Of a stretch of 64,000 bases of DNA, positions 24,310-33,824 are shown in pieces; position 1 is the first letter of the stretch; every line of letters begins with the position of its first letter. Below the pieces are notes generated by a model that saw only the letters and a program-made list of their open reading frames with translations, was not told where the DNA came from and made no database searches. This DNA comes from Corydoras sp. C115 (lineage: Eukaryota; Chordata; Actinopteri; Siluriformes; Callichthyidae), in the NCBI GenBank assembly GCA_019802505.1, contig JAFMOC010000007.1, positions 5,368,501 through 5,432,500 on the forward strand. The letters run 5' to 3'. Both the position numbers and the translations under genes were made by a program.

Positions 24310-27194
24310 AAAGTAATTGAATAAAATACCTGAATTTAATGATTAATAGGTGGGTCTTAATAATTTCATCAGTATGTTATGTGTGGGTGAAAATATGCAA
24401 GGTGTAAACATTACAAACACTACATTCTTAAATATCAATTCTCCTCAAGTATCTTAAAGGAATAATACAGTTAAAGACTTTGGGTGCTATCTTATACTCT
24501 GTGCAAGGCGTGTTGTGATGCTCATTTTTTTTTTTTACTTACACTCGCTTGTTAAATTCACAACAGTATACTTTCACTCCATGTATTTGTGCCATTTAAA
24601 TAGCAACAGTGCTGTGGTGTCACAACATGAGTTGTGTTCAGATAAATTTAAGTTATCTTGAGAATACAAAACTCAAGTGTGCCACTGTGTCGACAGTCAG
24701 ATGTTATTGATATCTTGGCAGTGAATTGTCAACACACGTGCGTACACCCCCACTTTTTATGCACATATGACATAGTGTGCAATGGCACAATTTTGTGTTG
24801 ATGTAGAATAAAGTTCTTTTATTTTGTATTCTGTTTATTGTTGATGTAAATGTTTGCATAGCAGCCAACTGGCATGTACTATGGGTTTGTGCACTGCTGC
24901 AATTTTCACTACAGCAAAGACACACTGACACACCCTAAATCAAGCTGTGCGGTGCGATTTAATGGCTTGCTAAATAGGGCCCATTTCTTGCAAGCCAAAA
25001 CTATTCATACCGAACAATTCAGCTGCAATAACGAATTTAAACCATTATAATTTCATTATATGAAAGAAAAAATAATAATGCATATTTTTTCATGCAAAGT
25101 CACATAGCAGACTGAAGTCTGAAATTTAACAAAAATGAGTTTCATACAGAAAATCATATAGTTGCTTTTGACTATACACAGATGTGTTTATTTGGGGAAA
25201 ATATTTGCAATGCAGGACACCAAATAATGATTTTGGTGGACAGAATACATATAATAACAGGTTGAAATAATAGAACAGTTTTTGCAGGTTGAATCTTGCT
25301 TATTGATTTACTTTTGGAGAGTAGTACATAATTTGTTTTTGATGACAACATAAATATTTAACAAAGTAGTTATAAAACAACTAAAGAAGTTAATTCATAG
25401 CCTGTGGATGAGAATCTGAATCCTTGCCCTCCATGTCACTCTGTGACACTAATAATGGGCTGCTGTGAACTCATGTACTGTAGAGCATGTGAAAGAAAGC
25501 TGATGCTGTGCAGTGAGCTGTCCAGTGACAGCAGTGATGTGTCTTCTGACTTTACTTTGCTCTGTGCAAACACATGTTGGCCAATATCATTAGCAGATTA
25601 GTTGCTGCCATGTGTTTAAGAGAATAAGCTAGTGGGTGGAAAATGACTGTCTAATTTGTAAGACATGTGTGGAGGGAGGTTATGCTAATGCTATAAGATC
25701 TAACTCAAACACATTATTGATACCTGTATTTGACTTACGGTTTTATATTTGTAACCATATTTTATTAAAAACACATTAGCTAACATATCTCTTGTTGTAA
25801 AGATTATTAAATTATTTATTTTAGCCTCTTGTGTCAGCAGCAATAGGAGTGACAGTTGCTATGGATATGTTATTCTTTGCAAGATTTGTTTGCAAGGGAA
25901 AATACAACAGTCATAAAAATGTTATTTTAACCCCCTATTTATGAAATAACATGCACCAAAAAATGAAATGAGAACATACACTATGACAGGCATCGGATCA
26001 TAACACTAAACCATCTTCTAGTGCGTCACAATTTTGCCCCATCTTAATGAGCTGTTATTAAAAGGACAGATGTTAAAATGTGAATAGCTAATCACTAATT
26101 AAAAATTAAAAAATGCACATGATCTGATTTTGGTGTGGGACTTTTTGCTAGCTGTCCTCACTCGTTAAGTATGCATGCTATGTATTGTTTTGAAATGTAG
26201 GCCAAGCTCCATTACACAACCAAATTCTAAAATAGCACCAGCGTTGGTGTTGATCTTACTCACAAAGAAATAGCTTGTTTGGCTTTCATGAAGAGGCTCC
26301 ACTGTTATTGATCTATTCTAAGCACACAGAATTGCTAAACAAACAATGATAAGGCACCTTTAGAAGGCCAGGCTATTCCTGTAAATAATTCCAACACAAA
26401 ACAGATAGCTTTAGAAAATAAATATGTGTTAGCATTTCTGAGCTGTCAAGACAGGCTTATTGAGTTATTGGGTGCATTTTACTTAAACCTCACCAACACA
26501 CATATCCTGACTACACCTGCTGATACAGACAATTATACAGTTTTACATAATGATTCACAAACATGGTTGAACTTTTTATTATTATTTGAATTTATTATTG
26601 AACATTAATAAAGCATACTACACTTTATTTAACCTTGTGTATGCAGTTTATGCTCAGACAATATGTGGGTTTATTATCAGTTATTATTTTTGCACTTTGG
26701 GAAAGGTAATGCTATAGCTGACATAAACGCAACAATATGGGTAATCTCTCCCTTCATCCTCTTCATTGGCTGACGATTAAGTGTGCAATTCAAACCACTG
26801 GTACTGCGAGAGGTGGCGTGTCAAGATGTCCCAAGGACCCTCACCAATCATTCACAGATAAGGCAACTGAAGCTGCATGATACATCCTAATACCTATATA
26901 ATAGATGAATCCATTCAGTGTTTCGATTCTGTATTGTTTCATCTGGAGACAATATTTAAAATCTCCTATTTTTAGTTGCAACATATATACATCATATTGT
27001 GTTATTTCTATCACATGTGCTATAGTAGAGTAAAGCATATTTACTCATGCAAATGCTTGCATAGATAAAAATACAGAGTTATTATGGGGTATTATAATAA
27101 ATAATAGATAATCTATGGTACTGATGTAAGAGTGGAAGAAGGAGCACACGTGGATTATGTTCTATGCTGGAGACAAAATCGGAAAAAGATGGAG
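24310..27194. other. No recognisable feature
   Basis: AT-rich. ORFs at 24704-24931 (-), 25404-25601 (+) and 26426-26608 (+) have no family motif and no convincing exon signals. The Cys-rich + ORF at 25404 was considered and left out. Confidence 0.45.
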
Positions 27195-27518
27195 TCTGTG
27201 TGGTTCTGAGTTGAATTCATGACAGATAGGGAGTATTGCTGTAAGGTCAAGTTGCAAGGGATGAAGGTTAAGAAAGTTCATGAGTTTAATATTTGAGGTT
27301 GATAGAGAATGTGGTACCGAAGTGAAGAGGAGAGTGCAATCAGGGTTGAGTGAATGGCATGAGTTCCAGGAGTGATCTGCGATGGATGAGTATCTCTTAG
27401 AGTGAAATCAAAAGTTTACAGTTTATAGTTGTAAAGCCCACAATGTTTAACAACGTAGAGACCGTGTCACTGACCAAAAGGCTATGATGATAGTGATGAT
27501 TGATCATAAAGTGATGAT
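27195..27518 (+). pseudogene. Non-LTR retrotransposon pol fragment, left part
   Basis: Shifting frames give 'VKLQGMKVKKVHEF', 'ECGTEVKRRVQSGLSEW' and 'SLRVKSKVYSL', then 'TVSLTKR'. These match the region downstream of the reverse transcriptase catalytic motif in a common fish LINE. The Gypsy element at 27519 interrupts it and it resumes at about 30085. Stops and frameshifts show it was dead. The clade (RTE, L1-like or other) is not settled. Confidence 0.75.
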
Positions 27519-27965
27519 TGTTACAGTCCGTAGACCGGGCGAGGCGGATTCGCTACTCTGAGACGATTTAGACTGAAACGGAGATCAAAATCAAATCAGG
27601 TTTATTTCCAAACACAGAGGGTAGACAGTACTTTTGGGAGGAACGACACAATGGAGGCAACACAAGGAAGTGCGATGATGACGGGGAGACGCGGCATATG
27701 ACTCAGCCTGACGTCAGCCGGCGTCGCGTCCCAATCCGAGGTGTCTGTAGTGAAGGGGACTTGTGTAGGGTGATGGCAGGCGATGAACTGCACACACAAA
27801 CAAAGAACAAAAACGAGACGAGGTGCAGACAGGACGAGGCAAAACAAGGCGAGGTCGAGGCAGTGACGGGAGCTGGTGTAGTCGGGGCTTAGCACAGGCT
27901 AGGCTCAAGACTAACTGGCCATGACGGAAGGGTGTGCAGGGCTTAAATAGGGAAAACTTGATTTA
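27519..27965 (-). repeat. 3' LTR of the Gypsy element, truncated at its start
   Basis: Aligns with 29563-30013 and then breaks at GATTTA|CGGCTT, so the first part of U3 (about 70-120 bp) and the polypurine tract are deleted together with the end of pol. Confidence 0.82.
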
Positions 27966-29190
27966 CGGCTTGTCCAGGAACCGTCGATGGAATTCGGCGA
28001 TGAACATAACTTGGCGGTTTCTAGAGCAGAGGGGAGCTTGGACAACGCTATTAGTCGAACAGACTTTGAGAACCGGTCCACAATGGTGACGATGACAGAG
28101 TTACCTCTGGAGTTCGGCAGACCCGTGACGAAGTCCAGTGCGATGTGAGACCAGGGACGCCCAGGTATGGAAAGCGGCTGTTGCAGTCCGGCGGGTGGCT
28201 GATGCGAGGCCTTGTTGCGGGCGCATACAGTGCAGGCGGAGACGAACTGCTGAACGTCAGCTGCCAAGGAGAGCCACCAGAACCGACGCCTGACGATCTC
28301 ATCAGTGCGCGAGCCCCAAGGGTGGCAGGCCCAGCGGGATTCGTGGCCCCATTTGAGGACAGTGGGGCGGGCGGCGGTGGGCACAAAGGTCCAGTTCGGT
28401 AGACCCAGCCCGGGGTCAGGATCCTTCGCCAGCTCCCGTTCCACGATTTGACGGACCTCCCAGGAGACACCTGTGACGAGACACTGGGGAGGAAGGATCA
28501 GATCATTAACAGCAGTTACCTCCTCTTCTGAGAAGAGCCGAAAAAGAGCGTCCTGGGTCCAGCAGAACTTCTCCTTCGTGGAGGTGAGAGAAGTGAGTGG
28601 TGCGGTGATGCTGCTGTAATTTTTTATGAAGCGTCGGTAGAAGTTCGCGAACCCCAGAAACCTTTGAAGCTCGGTCCTCGTCGTGGGGGCAGGCCAGTCG
28701 GCGATGGCTCTGATCTTCTCGGGGTCGGGTCGCACAGCCCCTCGAGATAGGAAGGACACCGACTTCTGATGGAAGCAGCATTTCTCGGCCTTGGCAAATA
28801 GTCTGTTCTGCAGCATGCGGTTCAGGACGAGACGTACGTGTCGGACGTGTTCACTTGGAGTCTTGGAGAATATCAGGATGTCATCAAGGTAGACGAAGAC
28901 GAAACGATCCAGGAAGTCCCGCAACACATCGTTCACCAAAGCCAGGAACACAGCCGGGGCGTTCTTGAGGCCAAAGGGGACCACACAGTATTCATAGTGG
29001 CCGCTGGGGGTGTTGAACGCCGTTTTCCATTTGTCCCCCTCCCTTATGCGGACCAGATGGTAGGCGTTCCGTAGGTCCAGCTTGGTGAAGATGGCTGCTC
29101 CCTGCAAAGACTCAAATACGGAAGATGTTAAAGGCAGAGGGTATTTGTAGGGGACTGTGATGGAGTTTAGTCCCCTAAGGGATGTTAAAG
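27966..29190 (-). pseudogene. Gypsy pol fragment: RT joined to truncated integrase
   Basis: The frame is open from about 29190. RT motifs are 'FTKLDLRNAYHLVRI', 'VPFGLKNAPAVF' and the catalytic 'FVYLDDILIFS', followed by 'LQRFLGFANFYRRFIKNYS'. At 'FCWTQDALFRLF' the sequence jumps in frame past RNase H to the linker before integrase. The HHCC zinc-binding region (H...H...CTVC) and the first part of the core with its first Asp (ALDFVTGLP) follow. A frameshift near 28010 and a break into the LTR at 27965 remove the rest. The only candidate start codon in the frame is a TTG at 29107; it is probably not a real start, since pol is normally made from a gag-pol fusion. Confidence 0.88.
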
Positions 29191-29546
29191 TAGATGTTAA
29201 AGTTTAGGGATGTTAAAGTAGAGTTCGCACTGGAACAGGAATCCTCTACACTGCTGTAGATCTCCGTCGTACGGTTCTGGGTGAACAGCGGCTCCGTCGG
29301 GGCCATAGAAAGTACGGAAGGCGGATTCGGTACCTGGTTAGCCGAAGATGTCACTGGTGCGGAGGCCGTGGTTGAGGCAGGCAAAGATGCAAAGGCAGTC
29401 TGCAGCTGTAATGCCAGTTTGCTCACTAAATCCGCCAATCCCTCCTGGCGGCTGTAAAGCAGATCGAGGTGTGGATCGGGCTTTTGTCCGGCAAATGGTG
29501 GCTGCGCCGGCTCTGCTCCAGTGCTGCGTCGCTCCGAGGAATCCAT
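29175..29546 (-). pseudogene. Gag N-terminal fragment of the Gypsy element
   Basis: The ORF opens with MDSSERRSTGAEPAQ soon after the LTR, where gag is expected. About 115 residues follow, rich in Ala, Ser and Pro, with no capsid core or zinc knuckle. At its 3' end the frame runs into pol-type sequence through a deletion junction. There a 28-bp direct repeat (TCTACTTTAACATCCCT twice) throws the frame off and creates a stop. Confidence 0.7.
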
Positions 29547-29562
29547 CGTGGCCAGTTAGTAA

Positions 29563-30084
29563 TGTTAAGGTCCGTAGACCGGGCGAGGCGGATTCACTAC
29601 TCAGAGACGATTTAGACTGAAATGGAGATCAGAATAAAACCAGGTTTATTTCCAAACACAGAGGGGTAGACAGTACTTTCGGGAGGAACGACACAACGGA
29701 GGCAACACAAGGAAGTGCGTTGATGACGGGGAGATGCGGCGTATGACTCTGCCTGACGTCATCCGGCGTCGCGTCCCAATCCGAGGTGTCTGTAGTGAAG
29801 GGGACTTGTGTAGGGGTGATGGCAGGCGATGAACTGCACACAAAAACAAAGAACAAAAACGAGACGAGGTGCAGACAGGACGAGGCAAAACAAGGCGAGG
29901 TCGAGGCAGTAACGGGAGCTGGTGTAGTCGGGGCTTAGCACAGGCTTGGCTCAAGACTAACTGGCCGTGACGGAAGGGCGTGCAGGGCTTAAATAGGGAA
30001 AACGTGATTTAACCCAGGTGCGCATAATTACAGGGGTGTGACAAACAGACCAACCCACACCACATGACAAAAACAAACATGACA
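29563..30084 (-). repeat. 5' LTR of the Gypsy element
   Basis: The minus strand runs from TGTCATG to ...CTTAACA, followed directly by a presumed primer-binding site region (TTACTAACTGGCC) and the gag start codon at 29546. It differs from the left LTR at several positions, so the insertion is not brand new. Confidence 0.8.
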
Positions 30085-30334
30085 GATGACACAGTTTGTA
30101 CCCAAAGTTATGGAGGCGAAATTAAAGTGGTTTGGGCATGTGCAAAAAGGAAAGAGATTTATATTGGCAACAGGATGCTGAGGCTGGAACCACCAAGCAG
30201 AAAGAGCATAGGAAGGCCAAAGGTGAGGTTCATAGATGTGGTGAAAGAGGAAATGCTGTTGGATGAACAGAGGAAGACACTTAAGGACAGTGTGAGATGG
30301 ATGGATCTCATGATCTGCTGTGGTGACTTTTAAT
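30085..30334 (+). pseudogene. Non-LTR retrotransposon pol fragment, right part
   Basis: 'GEIKVVWACAKRKEIYIGNR', 'MLRLEPPSRKSIGRPKVRF' and 'IDVVKEEML' up to 'VRWMDLMICCGDF' match the C-terminal end of the same fish LINE family as 27195-27518 (WFGHV...GRRML...GRPKRRF...RW...CGDP). About 40 codons expected between the halves are missing or unreadable. Confidence 0.8.
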
Positions 30335-30340
30335 GCACAG

Positions 30341-30657
30341 CCAAAATAGGGAGAAGATGATACATTTAGATGTACACATGTAAAACAGTACTATTGATCT
30401 GTTTAAAGGACTTTGGTTGTTGGTTGGTTATGGTATTTAATTAACTAAAGTGTTCTTATCATGTTAGAAAGCATTAATGCCTGATCTGCTCATAGATATT
30501 CAATTTTAAACTGGCTGAAATGTTATTTAAACAAGGCTTTAATATCATATAATCACTGCTGTTCATTTGATGCATCAATAAGTAAGTAAGAGAACTGCCA
30601 GGAAATGTAGAACTCCCAAATTAACATTAAAATTCTACAAAATTAAAAGGTACATTT
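30341..30657. other. No recognisable feature
   Basis: AT-rich; nothing identified. Confidence 0.5.
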
Positions 30658-30842
30658 ACAGCACATTTACACATTTGGCCATTTAGCAGATGCATTTATC
30701 CAAAGTAAATTACAAGTATACCAGCATGGTTGGGTTCAGAACACAGCAGTGAGGTATAAGCACCGAATTTAAAGACTCACCTGGGCTTCAAACCCACAAC
30801 CTTCAGATTGACAGCCCAACACCCTCATCACTGAGCATTTTC
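30658..30842 (-). mobile_element. tRNA-derived SINE with L2-type tail
   Basis: Read on the minus strand, a tRNA-like head has an A-box-like 'GCTCAGTGATGAGGGTG' and a B-box-like 'GGTTGTGGGTTTGAAGCCC'. The left end carries the L2 tail (CATTTAGCAGATGCATTTATCC). This is a different SINE family from the (ATGA)n one. Confidence 0.75.
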
Positions 30843-31488
30843 TTTTCCTATTTAAGACAATTATTCTCAAGACAGATACCAATATATTAAGACATTATTT
30901 TTTTCTTGGTCCACAAATCTGGCACATCATCAATGAGAATCCCTTGACAGAGCCATTGATGAGACCTAAAAAAATCGCTTAGAAATTATTCAAGGATGTT
31001 GGCTACTATAAAGTATTTTAAAGCTATTTAAGCTATACTATTAAGCTACTATTAAGTCTGAAACCACATCAAACTGGTTGACAAACTGAGTGTACAAAGC
31101 GATGAAGTGCAACAGGTCATTGAAAATCCATTTCCTGAATTTATGCTTGGATTTCCCTTTTGCATCTTGAGGCAGGAAGTGATGAACATGGTAAGTGTTT
31201 TCACCAAGACATTGCAATGATGGAAAATCATTACCAAGGCTACTGGAATTGGCCAGTGCTGGATGACTATTGCTGGGCACTAATAGGAGATGCTCCTGAT
31301 GCTGGGCACAAATGAACATTAACACTTTAAGCTCAGTTAAAACTAATGACAGGATGTAGGATTCAAACGTACGTTTTAAATGCATTATAATTAGAAATGC
31401 TGTTTCTCAAAGGTTCTGCATCACACAAGCTATGTTTTATAGGTACTATAATTTATCATTCTAGAATTTATTTATAATATTTATAAAT
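30843..31488. other. No recognisable feature
   Basis: A 114-codon minus ORF (31041-31385) has no motif I recognise and no supporting context. Confidence 0.45.
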
Positions 31489-31499
31489 ATCATGCAGAG

Positions 31500-31754
31500 T
31501 AGGGCGGCATGGTTGCTTAGTGGTTAGCAGGTTCACCTTGCCTAGCTAGGGATACTTGGTTCGAATCCCAATCTGGGTGGAGTTTCTATGTTCTCCCCGT
31601 GTCCGCGTGGGTTTCCTCCGGGTTCTCTGGTTTCCTCTCACAGTCCAAAAACATGGATCAAGGTCAATTGAAATTCTCCAAACTGCCCCATATAGAGTGT
31701 GTTTGTGTGTATGTGTATGTCTATGTATGTATGTATGTGTATGTGTATGTGTCT

Positions 31755-31793
<39 letters not shown>

Positions 31794-31919
31794 TATGTGT
31801 ATCTGTGTCTGTGTCTGTGTGAGTGTGTGGCCAGCGATAAATTGGCTCCCTGTCCTGGGTGTATCTGCCCAGCAACCGAAGACCCCCCCCCCCCCCACCA
31901 TGAGACAATGGATGGATGT
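31500..31919 (+). mobile_element. Full-length SINE with expanded internal TG tract
   Basis: Flanked by ATCATGCAGAG at 31489-31499 and 31920-31930 (11 bp exact). The internal TGTGTGAGTG segment has expanded to about 130 bp of TG/TATG/TCTG units, and a C13 run sits near the end. The tail is (ATGG)n. Confidence 0.93.
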
Positions 31920-32002
31920 ATCATGCAGAGAGTTTTGAGAGCTTAATTTAAATCAAATTTAACATGTCACACTTCTTGTTAACTAATTTGAAACATATTT
32001 AA

Positions 32003-32042
32003 ATTCATTCATTTATTCATCTCCCACTTTATCCTCTATTAA
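32003..32042 (-). mobile_element. 3' end fragment of the SINE
   Basis: ATTCATTCATTTATTCATC followed by TCCCACTTTATCCTCTATTA is the SINE tail in reverse. It stops where the (TA)n hairpin with the Tc1 element starts. Confidence 0.65.
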
Positions 32043-32073
32043 TATATAAACACACACACAACAGATGGCTGAC

Positions 32074-32143
<70 letters not shown>

Positions 32144-32146
<3 letters not shown>

Positions 32147-32356
32147 TGGGTTGCAAAAGTATTCATACCCCTTGAACTTTTCCATATTTTGTCACATTAC
32201 AACCACAAACATAAATATATTTCACTGGAATTTAATGTGAAAGACCAACACAAAGTGGTATACAATTGTGAAGTGGAAGGAAAATTATACATGAATCAAC
32301 ATTTTTTTTACAAATAAAAAACTGAAAAGTGCGACGTGCAAAAGTATTCAGCCCCC
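32144..32356 (+). repeat. Left terminal inverted repeat of Tc1
   Basis: 213 bp, with transposase-binding-site-like motifs GCAAAAGTATTCATACCCC at the outer end and GCAAAAGTATTCAGCCCCC at the inner end. Confidence 0.95.
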
Positions 32357-32514
32357 TTTTCCCTGAGTGCAACCAATTGCATTCAGAAGTTGCCTGATGA
32401 GTGCTAATGACTCAAAAGGGTCCACCTGTGTGTAATCTAATCTCAGTACAAATACAGCTGCTCCGTGACGGCCTCAGATGTTGGTTAAGAGAATATTGGG
32501 GAGCAAACAGCATC

Positions 32515-33534
32515 ATGAAGTCCAAAGAACACACCAGACAGGTTAGGAATATGGTTTTGGAGAAGTTTAAAGCAGGCTTAGGTTATAAAAAGATTTCCAA
32601 AGCTTTGAACATCTCACGGAGCACTGTTCAATCCATCATCCGGAAATGGAAAGAGTATGGCACCACAGTAAACCTGCCAAGACAAGGCCGTCCACCTAAA
32701 CTTACAGGCCGAACAAGGAGATCACTGATCAGAGAGGCAGCCAAGAGGCCCATGGTGACTCTGGATGAAATGCAGAGAGCCACAGCTCAGGTGGGGGAAA
32801 CTGTCCACAGGACAACAATTAGTCGTGCACTACACAAATGTGGTCTTTATGGAAGAGTGGCAAGGAGAAAGCCATTGTTAAAAGAAAACCATAAGAAGTC
32901 CCGTTTGCAGTTTGCAAGAAGCCATGTTGAGGACACAGCAAACATGTGGAAGAAGGTGCTTTGGTCAGACGAGACCAAAATTGAACTTTTTGGCCACAAT
33001 GCAAAACGCTATGTGTGGCGGAGAAATAACACTGCACATCACTCTGAAAACACCATCCCCACTGTCAAATATGGTGGTGGCAGCATCATGCTCTGGGGGT
33101 GCTTCTCTTCAGCAGGGACCGGGAAGTTGGTCAAAGTTGATGGGAAGATGGATGGAGCCAAATACAGGGCAATCTTGGAAGAAAACCTGTTGGAGTCAGC
33201 AAAAGATTTGAGACTGGGGCGGAGGTTCACCTTCCAGCAGGACAACGACCCTAAACATAAAGCCAGAGCTACAATGGAGTGGTTTAAAAAAAAGAATATT
33301 CATGTGTTAGAATGGCCCAGTCAAAGTCCAGACCTAAACCCAATTGAGAATTTGTGGCAAGATCTCAAAACTGCTGTTCACAAACGCTCTCCATCCAATC
33401 TGACTGAGCTTGAGCTGTTTTGCAAGGAGGAATGGGCAAGAATTTCAGTCACTAGATGTGCAAAGCTGGTGGAGACATACCCTAAAAGACTTGCAGCTGT
33501 AATTGCAGCAAAAGGTGGCTCCACAAAGTATTGA
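32515..33534 (+). CDS. Tc1-like transposase, 339 aa, full length
   Basis: This is the DNA transposase of the element around it; it cuts the element out and inserts it at TA sites in the nucleus. Residues 1-~110 form the paired-like DNA-binding region: a first helix-turn-helix (GLGYKKISKALNISRSTVQS), a GRPPKL minor-groove motif at 58-63, and a second HTH. The DDE catalytic triad is complete: D152 (WSDETK), D243 (QQDNDPKH) and E278 (PDLNPIENLW), with 34 residues between the last two, the Tc1 spacing. A glycine-rich box (YGGGS...GCFSSAG) lies between. Length matches the ~340 aa of the family. I chose the Met at 32515; the frame is open upstream to 32401, but those 38 residues do not resemble transposase. 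No stop, frameshift or lost key residue is seen. Fish Tc1 copies are usually broken, so an intact one is unusual. Confidence 0.95.
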   Translation: MKSKEHTRQVRNMVLEKFKAGLGYKKISKALNISRSTVQSIIRKWKEYGTTVNLPRQGRPPKLTGRTRRSLIREAAKRPMVTLDEMQRATAQVGETVHRTTISRALHKCGLYGRVARRKPLLKENHKKSRLQFARSHVEDTANMWKKVLWSDETKIELFGHNAKRYVWRRNNTAHHSENTIPTVKYGGGSIMLWGCFSSAGTGKLVKVDGKMDGAKYRAILEENLLESAKDLRLGRRFTFQQDNDPKHKARATMEWFKKKNIHVLEWPSQSPDLNPIENLWQDLKTAVHKRSPSNLTELELFCKEEWARISVTRCAKLVETYPKRLAAVIAAKGGSTKY

Positions 33535-33539
33535 CTCAG

Positions 33540-33749
33540 GGGGGCTGAATACTTTTGCACGTCGCACTTTTCAGTTTTTTATTTGTAAAAAAAATGTTGA
33601 TTCATGTATAATTTTCCTTCCACTTCACAATTGTATACCACTTTGTGTTGGTCTTTCACATTAAATTCCAGTGAAATATATTTATGTTTGTGGTTGTAAT
33701 GTGACAAAATATGGAAAAGTTCAAGGGGTATGAATACTTTTGCAACCCA

Positions 33750-33752
<3 letters not shown>
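33540..33752 (-). repeat. Right terminal inverted repeat of Tc1
   Basis: Exact inverse of 32144-32356 as far as I can compare by eye. Confidence 0.95.
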
Positions 33753-33808
<56 letters not shown>

Positions 33809-33824
33809 GTCAGCCATCTGTTGT

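Larger units (their letters stand above)
27519..30084 (-). mobile_element. Internally deleted Ty3/Gypsy LTR retrotransposon
   Basis: Direct repeats of about 450-520 bp (27519-27965 and 29563-30084) flank a minus-strand gag start and a pol fragment. Both LTRs carry a polyadenylation-type motif (GGAAATAAACC on the minus strand) and a repeated GC-rich U3. RNase H, protease, most of gag and most of the integrase are missing, so the copy is non-autonomous. It lies inside a LINE pseudogene. The right end is placed at a TGACA near 30084, with an alternative at 30043; I found no exact target duplication. RT sequence suggests a sushi-like chromovirus group, a tentative call. Confidence 0.85.
32144..33752 (+). 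mobile_element. Apparently intact Tc1-like transposon (1609 bp)
   Basis: Two 213-bp terminal inverted repeats (32144-32356 and 33540-33752) begin CAGTGGGTTGCAAAAGTATT. I compared them base by base and found no difference. Both outer and inner copies of the GCAAAAGTATTCA motif are present, the IR/DR arrangement of Sleeping Beauty-type elements. The transposase frame is uninterrupted. The right flank is TA as expected; the left flank is CA. Length and layout are those of a complete family member. Whether it is active cannot be told from sequence alone. Confidence 0.95.
32058..33824. repeat. (TA)n hairpin arms enclosing the Tc1 element
   Basis: A 23-bp arm at 32058-32080 (ACAACAGATGGCTGACTGCA...) has its exact inverse at 33802-33824. 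Inside each arm is a (TA)n tract (32077-32142 and 33753-33806), and the Tc1 element lies between them. Without the Tc1 element this is a near-perfect palindrome: arm, TA repeat, inverted arm. Confidence 0.9.

Noticed and set aside
25404..25601. Cys-rich 65-codon ORF as a small zinc-binding protein
   Set aside because: Cys spacing matches no finger I know, and there is no splice or promoter context.
27602..27908. Minus ORFs of 64-97 codons repeated at 29629-29954
   Set aside because: Both lie in the Gypsy LTRs and are duplicated only because the LTRs are.
31546..31946. Overlapping ORFs up to 120 codons on both strands
   Set aside because: They translate the SINE and its expanded TG tract.
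32401..32514. Upstream extension of the Tc1 transposase ORF
   Set aside because: The 38 extra residues do not resemble the family N-terminus; the Met at 32515 gives the usual length.
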